This document shows, piece by piece, positions 1 through 5,720 of a stretch of 5,764 nucleotides of DNA. Under the pieces are notes generated by a model. The model saw only the letters and a program-made list of their open reading frames with translations, ran no database searches and was not told the origin of the DNA. The translations under genes were made by a program, and so were the position numbers. Position 1 is the stretch's first letter. Every line of letters begins with the position of its first letter. The stretch comes from Candidatus Delongbacteria bacterium (GTDB lineage: Bacteria > CAIWAD01 > BS150m-G50), in assembly GCA_016784425.1 (NCBI GenBank), contig JADHUQ010000145.1, positions 1 to 5,764 on the forward strand, read 5' to 3'.

Positions 1-194
1 ACAGCGCTCTCCGCGACCAGGCTATTAATGTCACGATCCTCCCATAGATTTCGCGACCATACGCTATACGAACTCATGCTCATCGTCACTACCCTCTACA
101 GCGCTCTCCGCGACCAGGCTCATAATGTCGCGATCTTCCCGTAGATTTCGCGACCAGACGCTATACAAACTCATGCTCGTCGTCACTACCCTCT
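1..194. repeat. Two 97-bp tandem repeats derived from the 3' end of the adjacent gene
   Basis: Units 1-97 and 98-194 align without gaps and differ at 8 of 97 positions (about 92% identity). The first 13 bases of the unit recur a third time at 195-207, inside the coding gene. Read on the minus strand, each unit resembles the end of the 161-511 gene. Bases 64-110 match the gene end at 161-207 at 45 of 47 positions, including the stop codon, and 130-149 match 246-265 exactly. The connecting segment is 19 nt here against 38 nt in the gene, so the copies are internally shortened. Because the period is not a multiple of three, the copies lie out of frame with the gene and with each other. They are best read as decayed tandem duplications of the gene tail. 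The array may continue to the left of the window. No terminator is visible in this stretch. Confidence 0.9.
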
Positions 195-511
195 ACAGCG
201 CTCTCCGTCCCCTGCTTCATCTCGTCCCGTTTTGACTGCAGGGTGGCGATCTTCCCGTAGATTTCATCAGCCTGGGCGCGGTACTCCACTATCTCGCTGT
301 CCTGCTCCAGCTTGTCCAGCTTATCTTCCGACAGCAATTCATAGGTACGGGTACCGAGCTTGAGTAGTGCTTTCTCCAGCCCCTGCCGCAGGTTGACCAG
401 ATCCAGTTTGAATTTTCCCAGCCGTGTGAGTTTCTCCGCCTGTTCGACTGATGTCTGGATTCCATCCAGGATACTCTGTTTCAGATTTTTCCAGCTGCTG
501 TCTTTCTTCAT
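161..511 (-). CDS. Small helical, probably coiled-coil protein of unknown function
   Basis: I do not recognise a family. The 116-residue product has no signal peptide, membrane segment or cysteine. Its body is rich in Lys, Glu, Leu and Gln with heptad-like spacing, in two stretches: about residues 8-60 (LKQSILDGIQTSVEQAEKL, then LVNLRQGLEKALLKLG) and 65-100. This suggests a helical hairpin or coiled coil. The last 12 residues form an acidic tail (EGSDDEHEFV). I chose ATG at 511 because GAGG sits 5 nt upstream; the GTG at 517 would overlap that Shine-Dalgarno site. The stop of namZ lies 12 nt upstream, so this is the last visible gene of the operon. A link to envelope biology is inferred from position only. 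Its 3' end is duplicated in decayed form immediately downstream. Confidence 0.8.
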   Translation of the reverse strand: MKKDSSWKNLKQSILDGIQTSVEQAEKLTRLGKFKLDLVNLRQGLEKALLKLGTRTYELLSEDKLDKLEQDSEIVEYRAQADEIYGKIATLQSKRDEMKQGTESAVEGSDDEHEFV

Positions 512-523
512 GTACACCTCGTT

Positions 524-1816
524 TCAGGGATAAATGAGATAATGCCTTCTTGTCCTGTTGAACCGCCTGAGCGGCTCCTCCATATCGCGCAATATCATGC
601 CGGGGGTGGCGCCTGCCTCCAGCGCCAGTCGTACACTATCGCTTCCCAGCGCTTTGTCAAACATCTTCACTTTGTTCTCAACTGCGCTGCGGAACAGGTT
701 GTGTTCCGGGTACATCTGGTAGAGAAAATACAGCAAATGAATCTGGGTTGCGAGTGGCCGATAGACCGCGAAGTCGGTAATGCGTATCATGATACCGGGA
801 ATCAGCTCCTCGGCGAAGCGACCCCAGGTTGGGTGGTAATAGTGGGGGAGAAAACGTACCCCCGGCAGTTGCGCCTCCTCGAGGAACCGGATGAGAGCGT
901 AGGGGTCCAGCCAGGGAGCACCAATCACCTGAAACGGCAACGGCGTACCCACACCCAGATTGAACTGACCCAGCTCCCCGATACCGCCTGTGGTCGCGCA
1001 GTAAAATGCCGACTGCCAGTCCGGCAGGTTGGGTGAAGTTGGCACCCAGCTGAGCGGCAGGTCCCGGAATATCTGTCGGCGTTGCCATCCCTGCATCGGT
1101 ACAACTGTCAGACGGCAATCAATTCTCATTTCACCCTTGAAGTAACTGGCCAGTTCACCGACCGTCATACCGTAGATATAGGGTATTGGCGCGATACCGA
1201 TAAAAGAGATAAACTCCTCCTGCAGGGGCGCACCCTCCAGCAGTTCTCCACCCAGCGGGTTGGGTCTATCGAGCACAACCACCTCCAGATCGGCGGCGGC
1301 GGCAGCTTCCATCACCCGGTAGAGGGTGGATATATAGGTATAAGGCCTGATCCCGATATCCTGGATATCGTAGATAATCACATCAAGTCCTGACAGTGCG
1401 TCAGCTTCAGCCCGAATACCGTAGAGTGATCTTACCACCAGGCCGGTAATGGGATCAAGACGATCCTGAACCGGTAGACCCGCGGTCAGACTGCCGTCGA
1501 TACCGTGCTCCGGGGCAAAGAGCAGCTCCAACTGCAGGCCGGTCTGGTTTTGCAGCCGCAGGCGGTTAGAGTTGAGGGCTGCATCGACACCGGTCTGATT
1601 GGTAACCAGTCCCAGACGCATCCCCCGGTAGCGGTCGCTGTAGTCTTCGAGGAAATGATCGATGGCGGGGAGAAAGTCTGCCTGAGGTAGTGAGGATTCC
1701 GGCCGGACCCACAAAGTATCGGCAGCGGGTGTTTCACCGGTGGGCAGAGGTCGAAAGTAGCTGCATCCCTGCAGCATTAGCAGCAGGCTCCACATCGTCA
1801 ACAGCTGTCTGTTCAT
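524..1816 (-). CDS. namZ: Exo-beta-N-acetylmuramidase NamZ-like lipoprotein (DUF1343)
   Basis: This 430-residue product matches the DUF1343/NamZ family (Pfam PF07075, CAZy GH171), whose characterised member releases N-acetylmuramic acid from the non-reducing ends of peptidoglycan fragments. Family-type motifs appear in order: TNQTGVD (72-78), FAPEHG (100-105, whose Glu is the likeliest acid residue), SLYG (130-133), YDIQDIGIRPYTYIST (149-164), DRPNPLGG (183-190), YGMTVGELA (215-223) and PTSPNLP (259-265). Length is normal for the family. The N-terminus is a lipoprotein signal: Arg3, a hydrophobic run and the lipobox LQGC with Cys18, so it should be anchored in a membrane facing the periplasm. 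ATG at 1816 fits best, because GAGGTGAT lies just upstream and the earlier GTG (1822) and ATG (1819) fall within that site. The dacB stop lies 7 nt upstream, suggesting coupled translation. I see no missing motif or frameshift. The symbol rests on family, not shown activity. Confidence 0.92.
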   Translation of the reverse strand: MNRQLLTMWSLLLMLQGCSYFRPLPTGETPAADTLWVRPESSLPQADFLPAIDHFLEDYSDRYRGMRLGLVTNQTGVDAALNSNRLRLQNQTGLQLELLFAPEHGIDGSLTAGLPVQDRLDPITGLVVRSLYGIRAEADALSGLDVIIYDIQDIGIRPYTYISTLYRVMEAAAAADLEVVVLDRPNPLGGELLEGAPLQEEFISFIGIAPIPYIYGMTVGELASYFKGEMRIDCRLTVVPMQGWQRRQIFRDLPLSWVPTSPNLPDWQSAFYCATTGGIGELGQFNLGVGTPLPFQVIGAPWLDPYALIRFLEEAQLPGVRFLPHYYHPTWGRFAEELIPGIMIRITDFAVYRPLATQIHLLYFLYQMYPEHNLFRSAVENKVKMFDKALGSDSVRLALEAGATPGMILRDMEEPLRRFNRTRRHYLIYP

Positions 1817-1823
1817 CATCACC

Positions 1824-3242
1824 TCACTTGATGGTGGCCAGATAGTGTATTATCTGATCCTGCAACTCCGTCATCCGGCGGGAATCGGTAGTAAATCCGT
1901 CGATGTTGATGAAGAAGATCAGGGCAGCCGCACCCTCTCTCTCGATGTAGCCGGTAATCAGCTTGTGGTTGCGCAGACTGCCGGTTTTGGCTCTGACAAT
2001 GTTGCCGGGCAGGTTGATTTCCCGGTCGGCAACGGTACCATGCCGTCCCATCACCGGTAAGGCAGCGCGAAAACTCCCGAACCAGTCTTCCAGCTGGAAC
2101 CGGTACAGGGCGGCGGTCATCCGGTTAGGCGCCACCAGATTATAGCGGGACATACCGGAACCGTCCACAATCTGACCGTCGGTGGCCAATCCCAGCGAAT
2201 CGACCAGCCAGCTGTGCATCTGCTTTGCGCCAGCTCTCCAGCTGCCCGGTTTCCCGGTTGTCTCGAAAGCACACCGTTTGAACAGAGCCTCGGCATAGAG
2301 ATTGTTGCTTTGACGTAGCAGGGGACCCGACAATTCCGCCAGAGGAACGGAGCGGTGGACAGTGCTGAAGGTGTCGGTGCTGCTGCTGTCAGGCAGATGG
2401 TTCAACCTGACTTCACCTGAGACAACCACCCCCTGCTCTGCCAGCAACTGTTTCAGAGCCAGGCTGTAGACCAGCTGCGGCTCCTCCAGGTTGCGGACCC
2501 GGAGTACCGGTTCCAGGTCAAAAGCACCGTTGCCAATTTCAAAGCGGTTGCCGGCTAGCCGCCGCACGGTACTGCCGCCGCCCATGCTTACCGGAAACAG
2601 TTGCAGCGCAGGCAGCCAGTAAAGGCGTTGACCCTGCTCGCCCTGTACACACTCCAGGCCGATACAGTTACGGTTGACGATAAAGGGGGTAATATCCGCC
2701 GCCCAGGGGCGATCACCATCATCCCACATCCAGCCGGGACCTCGATACAGCGTATCGAAAACAGCTGTCGACAGTAACAGGTCGCCCCTCACCCTGACTG
2801 GAGTATTTTGCCCGCCGGATACGCGTGACACAAAAGCTGCGCTCAAGTCCTCCAGATCCACTGTTGTCAGAGTGGGGTCGCCGTCGGCGGTTAAGACAAT
2901 ATCTCCATAAATTGTATCACACCTGATTGAATCGGGACGCAGGGCCAGGTGGGTGTTGAAACAGAACTCCGGCCCCAGGGTGTTTAAAGCCAGACCGGCT
3001 GTCAGTAATTTGAGGGTGCTGGCCGGTACGCAGTTCGCGTCTCCCTGCCGGGAGAAGATGATTTTACCGTTAGTGGCGTCACGGACCGACAGTTGTAAAC
3101 GGGCTCCTGCAGGTAATTCCGGGAGTATCTCTTTTTTCAGGAAACGCTCCAGCTGCTTCCCGGGCGGGCGAGCGCGCGACAGAGCAGGAGCAGCCAGCAG
3201 GATGAGTACTAACAGCAGTGGAAAGCGGGTGATGTGATACAC
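1824..3242 (-). CDS. dacB: D-alanyl-D-alanine carboxypeptidase/endopeptidase, PBP4 family (S13)
   Basis: This periplasmic enzyme should remove the terminal D-Ala from pentapeptides or cut D-Ala-mDAP cross-links during peptidoglycan remodelling. All three active-site motifs of serine penicillin-binding proteins are present: SxxK as Ser75-Thr-Leu-Lys78 (PASTLKLL), SxN as SNN at 312-314, and KTG at 419-421. The S13-typical DGSGMSRYN stretch starts at Asp360. The long insert between SxxK and SxN (about 95-300) is characteristic of PBP4 and separates it from PBP5-type enzymes. The 472-residue length fits the family. Residues 1-25 look like a Sec signal peptide (Arg6, a Leu-rich core, then Ala-Leu-Ser-Arg-Ala). 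The GTG at 3242 is the first possible in-frame start after the TAG that ends the glycosyltransferase, and no later start preserves the signal peptide. No Shine-Dalgarno sequence is visible in the 12-nt gap, so translation may depend on ribosomes finishing the upstream gene. Confidence 0.93.
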   Translation of the reverse strand: MYHITRFPLLLVLILLAAPALSRARPPGKQLERFLKKEILPELPAGARLQLSVRDATNGKIIFSRQGDANCVPASTLKLLTAGLALNTLGPEFCFNTHLALRPDSIRCDTIYGDIVLTADGDPTLTTVDLEDLSAAFVSRVSGGQNTPVRVRGDLLLSTAVFDTLYRGPGWMWDDGDRPWAADITPFIVNRNCIGLECVQGEQGQRLYWLPALQLFPVSMGGGSTVRRLAGNRFEIGNGAFDLEPVLRVRNLEEPQLVYSLALKQLLAEQGVVVSGEVRLNHLPDSSSTDTFSTVHRSVPLAELSGPLLRQSNNLYAEALFKRCAFETTGKPGSWRAGAKQMHSWLVDSLGLATDGQIVDGSGMSRYNLVAPNRMTAALYRFQLEDWFGSFRAALPVMGRHGTVADREINLPGNIVRAKTGSLRNHKLITGYIEREGAAALIFFINIDGFTTDSRRMTELQDQIIHYLATIK

Positions 3243-3254
3243 TTTATGGCCGGT

Positions 3255-4739
3255 CTAGGGTTGTCGTTGCCGCCGGGCGATTGCCTCCCAGCGTGCGCGC
3301 GTTTTATTGCTTATCTTCATCAACTCACTGCGACGGACATCGGTGTTATCCGGGTGACGGCGGTAGTGATAGAGGACCGCGGGAATCCGACCCACCCGGT
3401 ACTTCTCACCCACCTTGGCCACCATTTCATAATCCTCACCGAAGTCTCCATATTTTTCTTCATCAAACAATCCCATTTCCAAGAGGACACTGCGGTGCCA
3501 GCAGCGAAGCGCGCCGGCCCCATCCACCCGCAGGTGATTGTTGGGATCATATTCAAGGTGACGCACAATCCCGAATTCCTCCAGTCGATTGCCCTCCACA
3601 TCCATCAGGTCATAATAGGAAATACCAAGCCCCCAGGAGGGGTGCTGCTCCATCCATTTAACAGCAGTTTCCAAAGCCAGAGGGGCGTATTCATCGTCGG
3701 AATCGAGTTGTGAAATATAGCGGCCACCGGCAGCCTTGATACCCAGGTTGAGGGAGAGCGCGATGATATTGCGGTCATTGCGCAGAAGCCGGATTCTTTT
3801 ATCCCTCGCTGCCAGCTGTGCGACCAGCTCCGGTGTACCGTCGTCACTGCCGTTGTCGACTACGATGATCTCAAAATCGGTGTAACTGCCCTGCAGTACT
3901 GAGTTGACAGCTCGTTCGATGAAGCCCGCCCGGTTGTGAACCGGGATAACAACCGAAACCATACAGCTGCTGGCGGCGATCGGCACCACCCGCTGTGGAC
4001 GCACATGGATCAGGGCGCCCTGACGAGAGAGGAAATTCTTGAATACCAGCTCAAACTCCGTCTGCTCCGCCTCACTGTAGTAGAGATAACTGAAACCGCC
4101 CTGCGCACCTACACCTGGTGAAAAGACCCGGCTGGCACCCATGCTGGTCGATTCGCCGTCAGTTGCGGCTTCCACGCTGTAGAGTGGTTGTTCGATCCTT
4201 TCCCAGCTGCCCGCATCCAGCAGCTTCAACCGCAGGTCGTACAGATGAGCGCTGTTCAGTGACTCTTCGAATCCACCCACCTCGTGTAGAGCTGCGGTTC
4301 TTAACGCCAGCAGCGGACCGATATCATAACGTTCGGTGATATCACGGGGGTAGAGAAAGGGTGTCACAGTTGTGGTCTTTCCCTGCTGCTGCAGTTGATA
4401 GTCAGTATACAGCGCTACCGCCCGGGGGCGCCGCTCAAACTCTGTTGCCAGGATCTCCGCTGACCGGGGCAGGAGCAGTGCCCCTTCCGGCAGCAGAATA
4501 ATCAGGTCGGTTGCGAAAGAGAGCAACATATCCTGATAGAACTGGGCCTGGTTACGGTATTCGCTTGTTAACAGCAGCAGACGAGGATCATTGAAAAGTT
4601 GTCGGCAGGGATCATCAGCGGCAAGATTGGCAACTACTATCTGGATATTGTCCAGCTCCCGGGAGAGCAGCGGTGTCAAGGTTTTTTCCAGGGCTGCACC
4701 ACCCTCGCGAGCGGTGACCGCAAACAGTATGCGGGTCAT
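3255..4739 (-). CDS. Glycosyltransferase with two GT2-like domains, N-terminal one degenerate
   Basis: This cytoplasmic protein of 494 residues should transfer a sugar from a nucleotide donor; acceptor and sugar cannot be told from sequence. The C-terminal half (about 260-494) is a canonical GT2 (GT-A fold) domain: VSVVIPVHNR at 261-270, VDNGSDDGT at 294-302, the metal/nucleotide DSDD at 346-349, and the ED catalytic-base motif at Glu435-Asp436 (FGEDYE). The first 195 residues parallel it in order: LYTDYQLQQQG corresponds to ISYYDLMDVEG, LLALRTAALHEVGGFEESL to GALRCWHRSVLLEMGLFDE, and IEQPLYSVEA to IPAVLYHYRR. The first half lacks DxD (LLPEGALL sits near that place) and lacks the ED pair, so it is probably non-catalytic. 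No transmembrane segment is evident. I chose ATG at 4739, with GAGG 5 nt upstream, over TTG at 4742. Its stop lies 12 nt before dacB. An envelope or polysaccharide role is inferred from these neighbours. Confidence 0.88.
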   Translation of the reverse strand: MTRILFAVTAREGGAALEKTLTPLLSRELDNIQIVVANLAADDPCRQLFNDPRLLLLTSEYRNQAQFYQDMLLSFATDLIILLPEGALLLPRSAEILATEFERRPRAVALYTDYQLQQQGKTTTVTPFLYPRDITERYDIGPLLALRTAALHEVGGFEESLNSAHLYDLRLKLLDAGSWERIEQPLYSVEAATDGESTSMGASRVFSPGVGAQGGFSYLYYSEAEQTEFELVFKNFLSRQGALIHVRPQRVVPIAASSCMVSVVIPVHNRAGFIERAVNSVLQGSYTDFEIIVVDNGSDDGTPELVAQLAARDKRIRLLRNDRNIIALSLNLGIKAAGGRYISQLDSDDEYAPLALETAVKWMEQHPSWGLGISYYDLMDVEGNRLEEFGIVRHLEYDPNNHLRVDGAGALRCWHRSVLLEMGLFDEEKYGDFGEDYEMVAKVGEKYRVGRIPAVLYHYRRHPDNTDVRRSELMKISNKTRARWEAIARRQRQP

Positions 4740-4745
4740 CAAACC

Positions 4746-4802
4746 TCACCAAACAGTAACAGGGTTATTCCGCTGCAGATCATGATGAGACACCGTCGTC
4801 AC
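4746..4802 (-). CDS. Possible 18-codon leader ORF before the glycosyltransferase
   Basis: On the minus strand an AAGGAG at about 4811-4816 precedes a GTG at 4802 by about 8 nt. The reading frame encodes MTTVSHHDLQRNNPVTVW. Its TGA stop at 4746-4748 overlaps the GGTGAGG ribosome binding site of the glycosyltransferase, an arrangement that would let ribosomes hand over to the next gene. There is no homology to recognise, and an ORF this short arises easily by chance. The peptide is not rich in one amino acid, so an amino-acid attenuator leader is not indicated. Confidence 0.2.
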   Translation of the reverse strand: MTTVSHHDLQRNNPVTVW

Positions 4803-4823
4803 CAGCGTCACTCCTTACCGCAG

Positions 4824-4839
4824 GATCTGGAAGCAGATC
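4824..4839 (-). other. Short perfect hairpin downstream of the secreted-protein gene
   Basis: GATCTG and CAGATC form a perfect 6-bp stem around a 4-nt loop (CTTC as read on the minus strand). It starts about 20 nt after the stop codon at 4859. No T-run follows in either direction, so it is not a classic intrinsic terminator. It could be an RNA-processing or stability element that separates expression of the 4859-5389 gene from the glycosyltransferase operon. It could also be chance. Confidence 0.4.
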
Positions 4840-4858
4840 GGGCTCAGGGTACACGGGG

Positions 4859-5389
4859 CTATTGCTCGATCGGGATCCACTCCCCGAACAGGTCCTCTAC
4901 AGAGTACCAGCGGTGCAAACCGGGTGTGCATTCCCAGATTTCCGTCTCACGGTAATGGGTAGCCTCAGCGATTGTATCTCCATTGAAGAGGCGGATCATC
5001 ACCCTCTCATTGTATTGCACCGCCAGATCCTGCGGATCGATTTCAGCCTCCTGCACTGTAAACTGCAGGTCGATAAAACCGGGAACATGGGTGTTGTAGT
5101 TTAACTGCGCCTCGGGAGAATTGTAGAAGGACATACTCAGGCTGTCCATACTGTCGTCAACCAGAATCCCGGTCGGAACTACTTTGTCAGGCTCCCCGTT
5201 GACCACGATAACCTGGTAATATTTATGACGCAGGGTGTCGCCATCGATGTCATTCAGCCAGAGAGTGGAAATCCAGTAGTAACCGTTTTTGATACCGTAG
5301 GGCAGTGGAAAAGTCTGTCGATCAGCCATGGCGGTTGAAAATGCTATCAGGCCGGTCAGGATTGTCAGCAGGATTTTTTGCTTGATCAT
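4859..5389 (-). CDS. Secreted protein of unknown function
   Basis: I do not recognise a family. The 176-residue product begins with a clear Sec signal peptide: Lys3 and Lys5, a hydrophobic core ILLTILTGLIAF, and a likely cut after Ala-Met-Ala at residue 22. There is no Cys at the cut, so it is not a lipoprotein. The mature part of about 154 residues is acidic, with many aromatics, and looks beta-rich (alternating stretches such as HKYYQVIVVNG and FIDLQFTVQEAEI). It has a single Cys (154) and a Trp-rich C-terminus. No catalytic motif or membrane segment is seen after the signal. The ATG at 5389 gives the complete signal peptide; only a weak GAG-type ribosome binding site precedes it (ACGAGTGCGACT). 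A 116-nt gap separates it from the glycosyltransferase gene, so it may be first in the same operon or a separate unit. An export-to-envelope role is the most that can be said. Confidence 0.8.
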   Translation of the reverse strand: MIKQKILLTILTGLIAFSTAMADRQTFPLPYGIKNGYYWISTLWLNDIDGDTLRHKYYQVIVVNGEPDKVVPTGILVDDSMDSLSMSFYNSPEAQLNYNTHVPGFIDLQFTVQEAEIDPQDLAVQYNERVMIRLFNGDTIAEATHYRETEIWECTPGLHRWYSVEDLFGEWIPIEQ

Positions 5390-5625
5390 AGTCGCACTCG
5401 TTTGTTTTCATCCGGTAGTATTCTGGTTGACAGGAACACTGCCGGGAGCAGATGATTATCACTTTTATCAGGACGGTCAACCTCTGGTTAAGTTATCGGT
5501 TCAGGGTTTGTGAGACAAGTACAAAGGGGGAGCTGCCACGAAGAACAGGAAAGGCATCCGGGCGGTAACAACCGAGTAGAGTCGAAGTCGTATAGAGAAT
5601 ACTCTAAGTTTAAGGCAAAAAAAAA
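5390..5625. other. Gene-free region upstream of the minus-strand genes
   Basis: I see no convincing gene in these 236 nt. The minus-strand frames hold only very short ORFs. On the plus strand an open frame ending at 5513 is mostly antisense to the secreted-protein gene. The region contains promoter-like hexamers on both strands, two copies of TTATCA spaced 9 bp apart (5456-5461 and 5465-5470), a small inverted repeat CGGT-AACA-ACCG (5563-5574), another TAGAG-AATA-CTCTA (5593-5606), and a run of nine A (5617-5625). It probably carries the promoter for the minus-strand genes and the junction with a possible insertion sequence. Confidence 0.5.
5452..5480 (-). promoter_or_regulatory. Candidate sigma70-type promoter for the minus-strand genes
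   Basis: On the minus strand TTGACC (5480-5475) resembles a -35 box, 5 of 6 against TTGACA. AATCAT (5457-5452) is a mediocre -10 box, 4 of 6 against TATAAT, at an ideal 17-bp spacing. Transcription would start near 5445, giving a leader of about 55 nt before the ATG at 5389. The TTATCA direct repeats fall in the spacer, where a regulator could act. This is a hexamer match only. Confidence 0.3.
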
Positions 5626-5673
5626 GGTTCATCGTAGAAATTAGGGGTAAAAGAGACAACGGCATCGCATCAT

Positions 5674-5703
5674 TGATTTGAGAGTAACCAACTATTCAAA
5701 TCA
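5674..5703 (+). promoter_or_regulatory. Stem-loop just before the ribosome binding site of the 5721 gene
   Basis: TGATTTGA (5674-5681) and TCAAATCA (5696-5703) are perfect 8-bp inverted repeats around a 14-nt loop. The downstream arm ends 2 nt before the GAGGAGG site at 5706-5712. In the transcript this hairpin lies next to the ribosome binding site without covering it. If the element is an insertion sequence, such a hairpin could limit translation of read-through transcripts; that role is inferred. Confidence 0.45.
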
Positions 5704-5720
5704 TTGAGGAGGCCGCTGTC

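Noticed and set aside
1..207. CRISPR array
   Set aside because: The repeats are contiguous 97-bp units with no unique spacers, and they derive from the adjacent coding sequence.
125..235. 36-residue plus-strand ORF (MSRSSRRFRDQTLYKL...) running through the repeat
   Set aside because: Differences between units are mostly amino-acid changing in this frame but silent in the minus-strand frame. It lacks a binding site and overlaps the gene antisense.
542..1036. 164-residue plus-strand open frame
   Set aside because: Entirely antisense to namZ, whose minus-strand frame holds all family motifs. It is a shadow frame.
3234..3713. 159-residue plus-strand open frame
   Set aside because: Antisense to the end of the glycosyltransferase, which carries the conserved ED motif there; no domain is recognisable.
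4824..4839. Intrinsic terminator
   Set aside because: The 6-bp stem is not followed by a T-run on either strand.
5328..5513. 61-residue plus-strand frame with a hydrophobic stretch
   Set aside because: Its first third is antisense to the signal peptide of the secreted protein, which explains the hydrophobicity, and it has no binding site. The tail (GADDYHFYQDGQPLVKL) looks protein-like but has no start of its own.
5521..5616. Riboswitch or other structured RNA
   Set aside because: Only 4-5 bp stems are visible, and I recognise no conserved core of a known class.
5589..5618. Second minus-strand promoter TTGCCT-18-TATACG
   Set aside because: Both hexamers match only 4 of 6, and the implied leader would be about 190 nt. 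It is weaker than the candidate at 5452-5480, though not excluded.
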